From Spirosoma sp. (GTDB taxonomy: Bacteria; Bacteroidota; Bacteroidia; Cytophagales; Spirosomataceae): a DNA stretch of 7,554 bases. Below, one piece after another: positions 7,311 to 7,554 of the stretch (position 1 is the stretch's first letter; every line of letters starts with the position of its first letter). The stretch covers positions 1-7,554 of the forward strand of contig JANXVQ010000774.1 in the NCBI GenBank assembly GCA_025351545.1, given 5' to 3'. The notes under the pieces were generated by a model, which saw nothing but the letters and a program-made list of their open reading frames with translations, was not told the origin of the DNA and did no database searches. The translations under genes were made by a program, and so were the position numbers.

Positions 7311-7554
7311 GAGAAACGCTAATCAAAATTTGTTTTGGTGCATCTGTAAAGAGGTTATCTGCACATCCGGATCAGGTGACTGCCGGGCTAGTCAACTGTG
7401 GGCTTACCCAGTTACATTTTACTCTAAAACACCAAAGGAAGAGTCTGCCAGGATTGCGAAACGTTGTCAGAGAATTTTATGCCGACTGATCTTACGGGAG
7501 TAGAACGTATTTTCGGAGAAATACCAACCGGATGGACTATTTATTGGGGGAGAT
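7292..7554 (+). pseudogene. Probable remnant of a VOC/glyoxalase-like gene, frameshifted, without a start (runs off right edge)
   Basis: No intact gene occupies the last 290 bases, but the plus strand has a frame open from 7292 to a TGA at 7487-7489 with no ATG, GTG or TTG near its beginning. Its translation includes CFGASVKRLS, then QVTAGLVNCGLTQLHFTLKH and SLPGLRNVVREFYAD. From memory, the order 'FGA.V' - 'V..G..Q.H' - 'PG...VV.D' resembles vicinal-oxygen-chelate (glyoxalase/dioxygenase fold) proteins, in which the His of the Q.H strand can be a metal ligand. After Asp at 7484-7486, skipping one base gives a continuing open frame (DLTGVERIFGEIPTGWTIYW) to the window edge, which fits the same kind of sequence. 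The simplest reading is a gene that has lost its N-terminal part and suffered a one-base change near 7487. It lies divergently to the sigma gene. A sequencing error at the shift, or a chance open frame, remains possible. Confidence 0.4.

Noticed and set aside
7338..7364. Inverted repeat GTGCA...TGCAC with an ATCTG direct repeat inside, as a possible operator
   Set aside because: The arms are only five bases with a 17-base spacer, expected by chance, and it lies within the plus-strand remnant reading frame.
7467..7553. Minus-strand frame open from the right edge to a TGA at 7469-7467, possibly the tail of an upstream gene
   Set aside because: It is only 28 codons, with unremarkable composition, and mirrors the codon frame of the plus-strand remnant. 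I see no motif in it.
7479..7554. ATG at 7479 starting an open frame to the right edge (MPTDLTGVERIF...), possibly a separate divergent gene
   Set aside because: Its sequence reads better as the continuation of the preceding VOC-like frame after a one-base shift, and there is no evident ribosome site or promoter for an independent start. It is kept as part of the remnant; a real gene is not excluded because the window ends here.

Overview
The window looks like a chromosomal stretch from a member of the Bacteroidota, probably of the Cytophagales (Spirosoma or Dyadobacter type). This is inferred from the presence of a SusC/SusD pair, a FecI/FecR pair with a FecR carrying the C-terminal DUF4974 domain, moderate GC content, and A/T-rich ribosome-binding regions without a clear Shine-Dalgarno. 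No species can be named from the sequence alone.

Layout: five genes lie head to tail on the minus strand, so transcription runs from right to left. In that order they are an ECF sigma-70 factor (about 7162 to 6458), a FecR-family anti-sigma regulator (6385 to 5381), a SusC-type TonB-dependent transporter with an N-terminal STN signalling domain (5359 to 1841), a SusD/RagB lipoprotein (1820 to 378), and the first 105 codons of an exported beta-propeller-like protein (316 to beyond the left edge). The gaps are short (72, 21, 20 and 61 bases), and no convincing terminator interrupts the series.

How the genes probably work together: SusC and SusD form an outer-membrane uptake unit, with SusD as the surface lid and SusC as the TonB-driven barrel. 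The STN domain of SusC can contact the periplasmic part of FecR when substrate binds, and FecR then releases or activates the sigma factor, which switches on the transporter genes. This is the FecA-FecR-FecI type of trans-envelope signalling, complete here in one run of genes. The downstream propeller protein is probably an accessory in the same process. No glycoside hydrolase, protease or other degradative enzyme is in view, so the substrate is unknown.

The right edge (7265 to 7554) holds no intact gene. It starts with an A/T-rich tract upstream of the sigma gene. On the plus strand it then has an open frame without a start codon whose translation resembles a piece of a VOC/glyoxalase-like protein, and which appears to continue in another frame after 7486. 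I read this as the remnant of a broken gene. It is the least expected item in the window. The transport and signalling cassette itself is well built but of a common kind.
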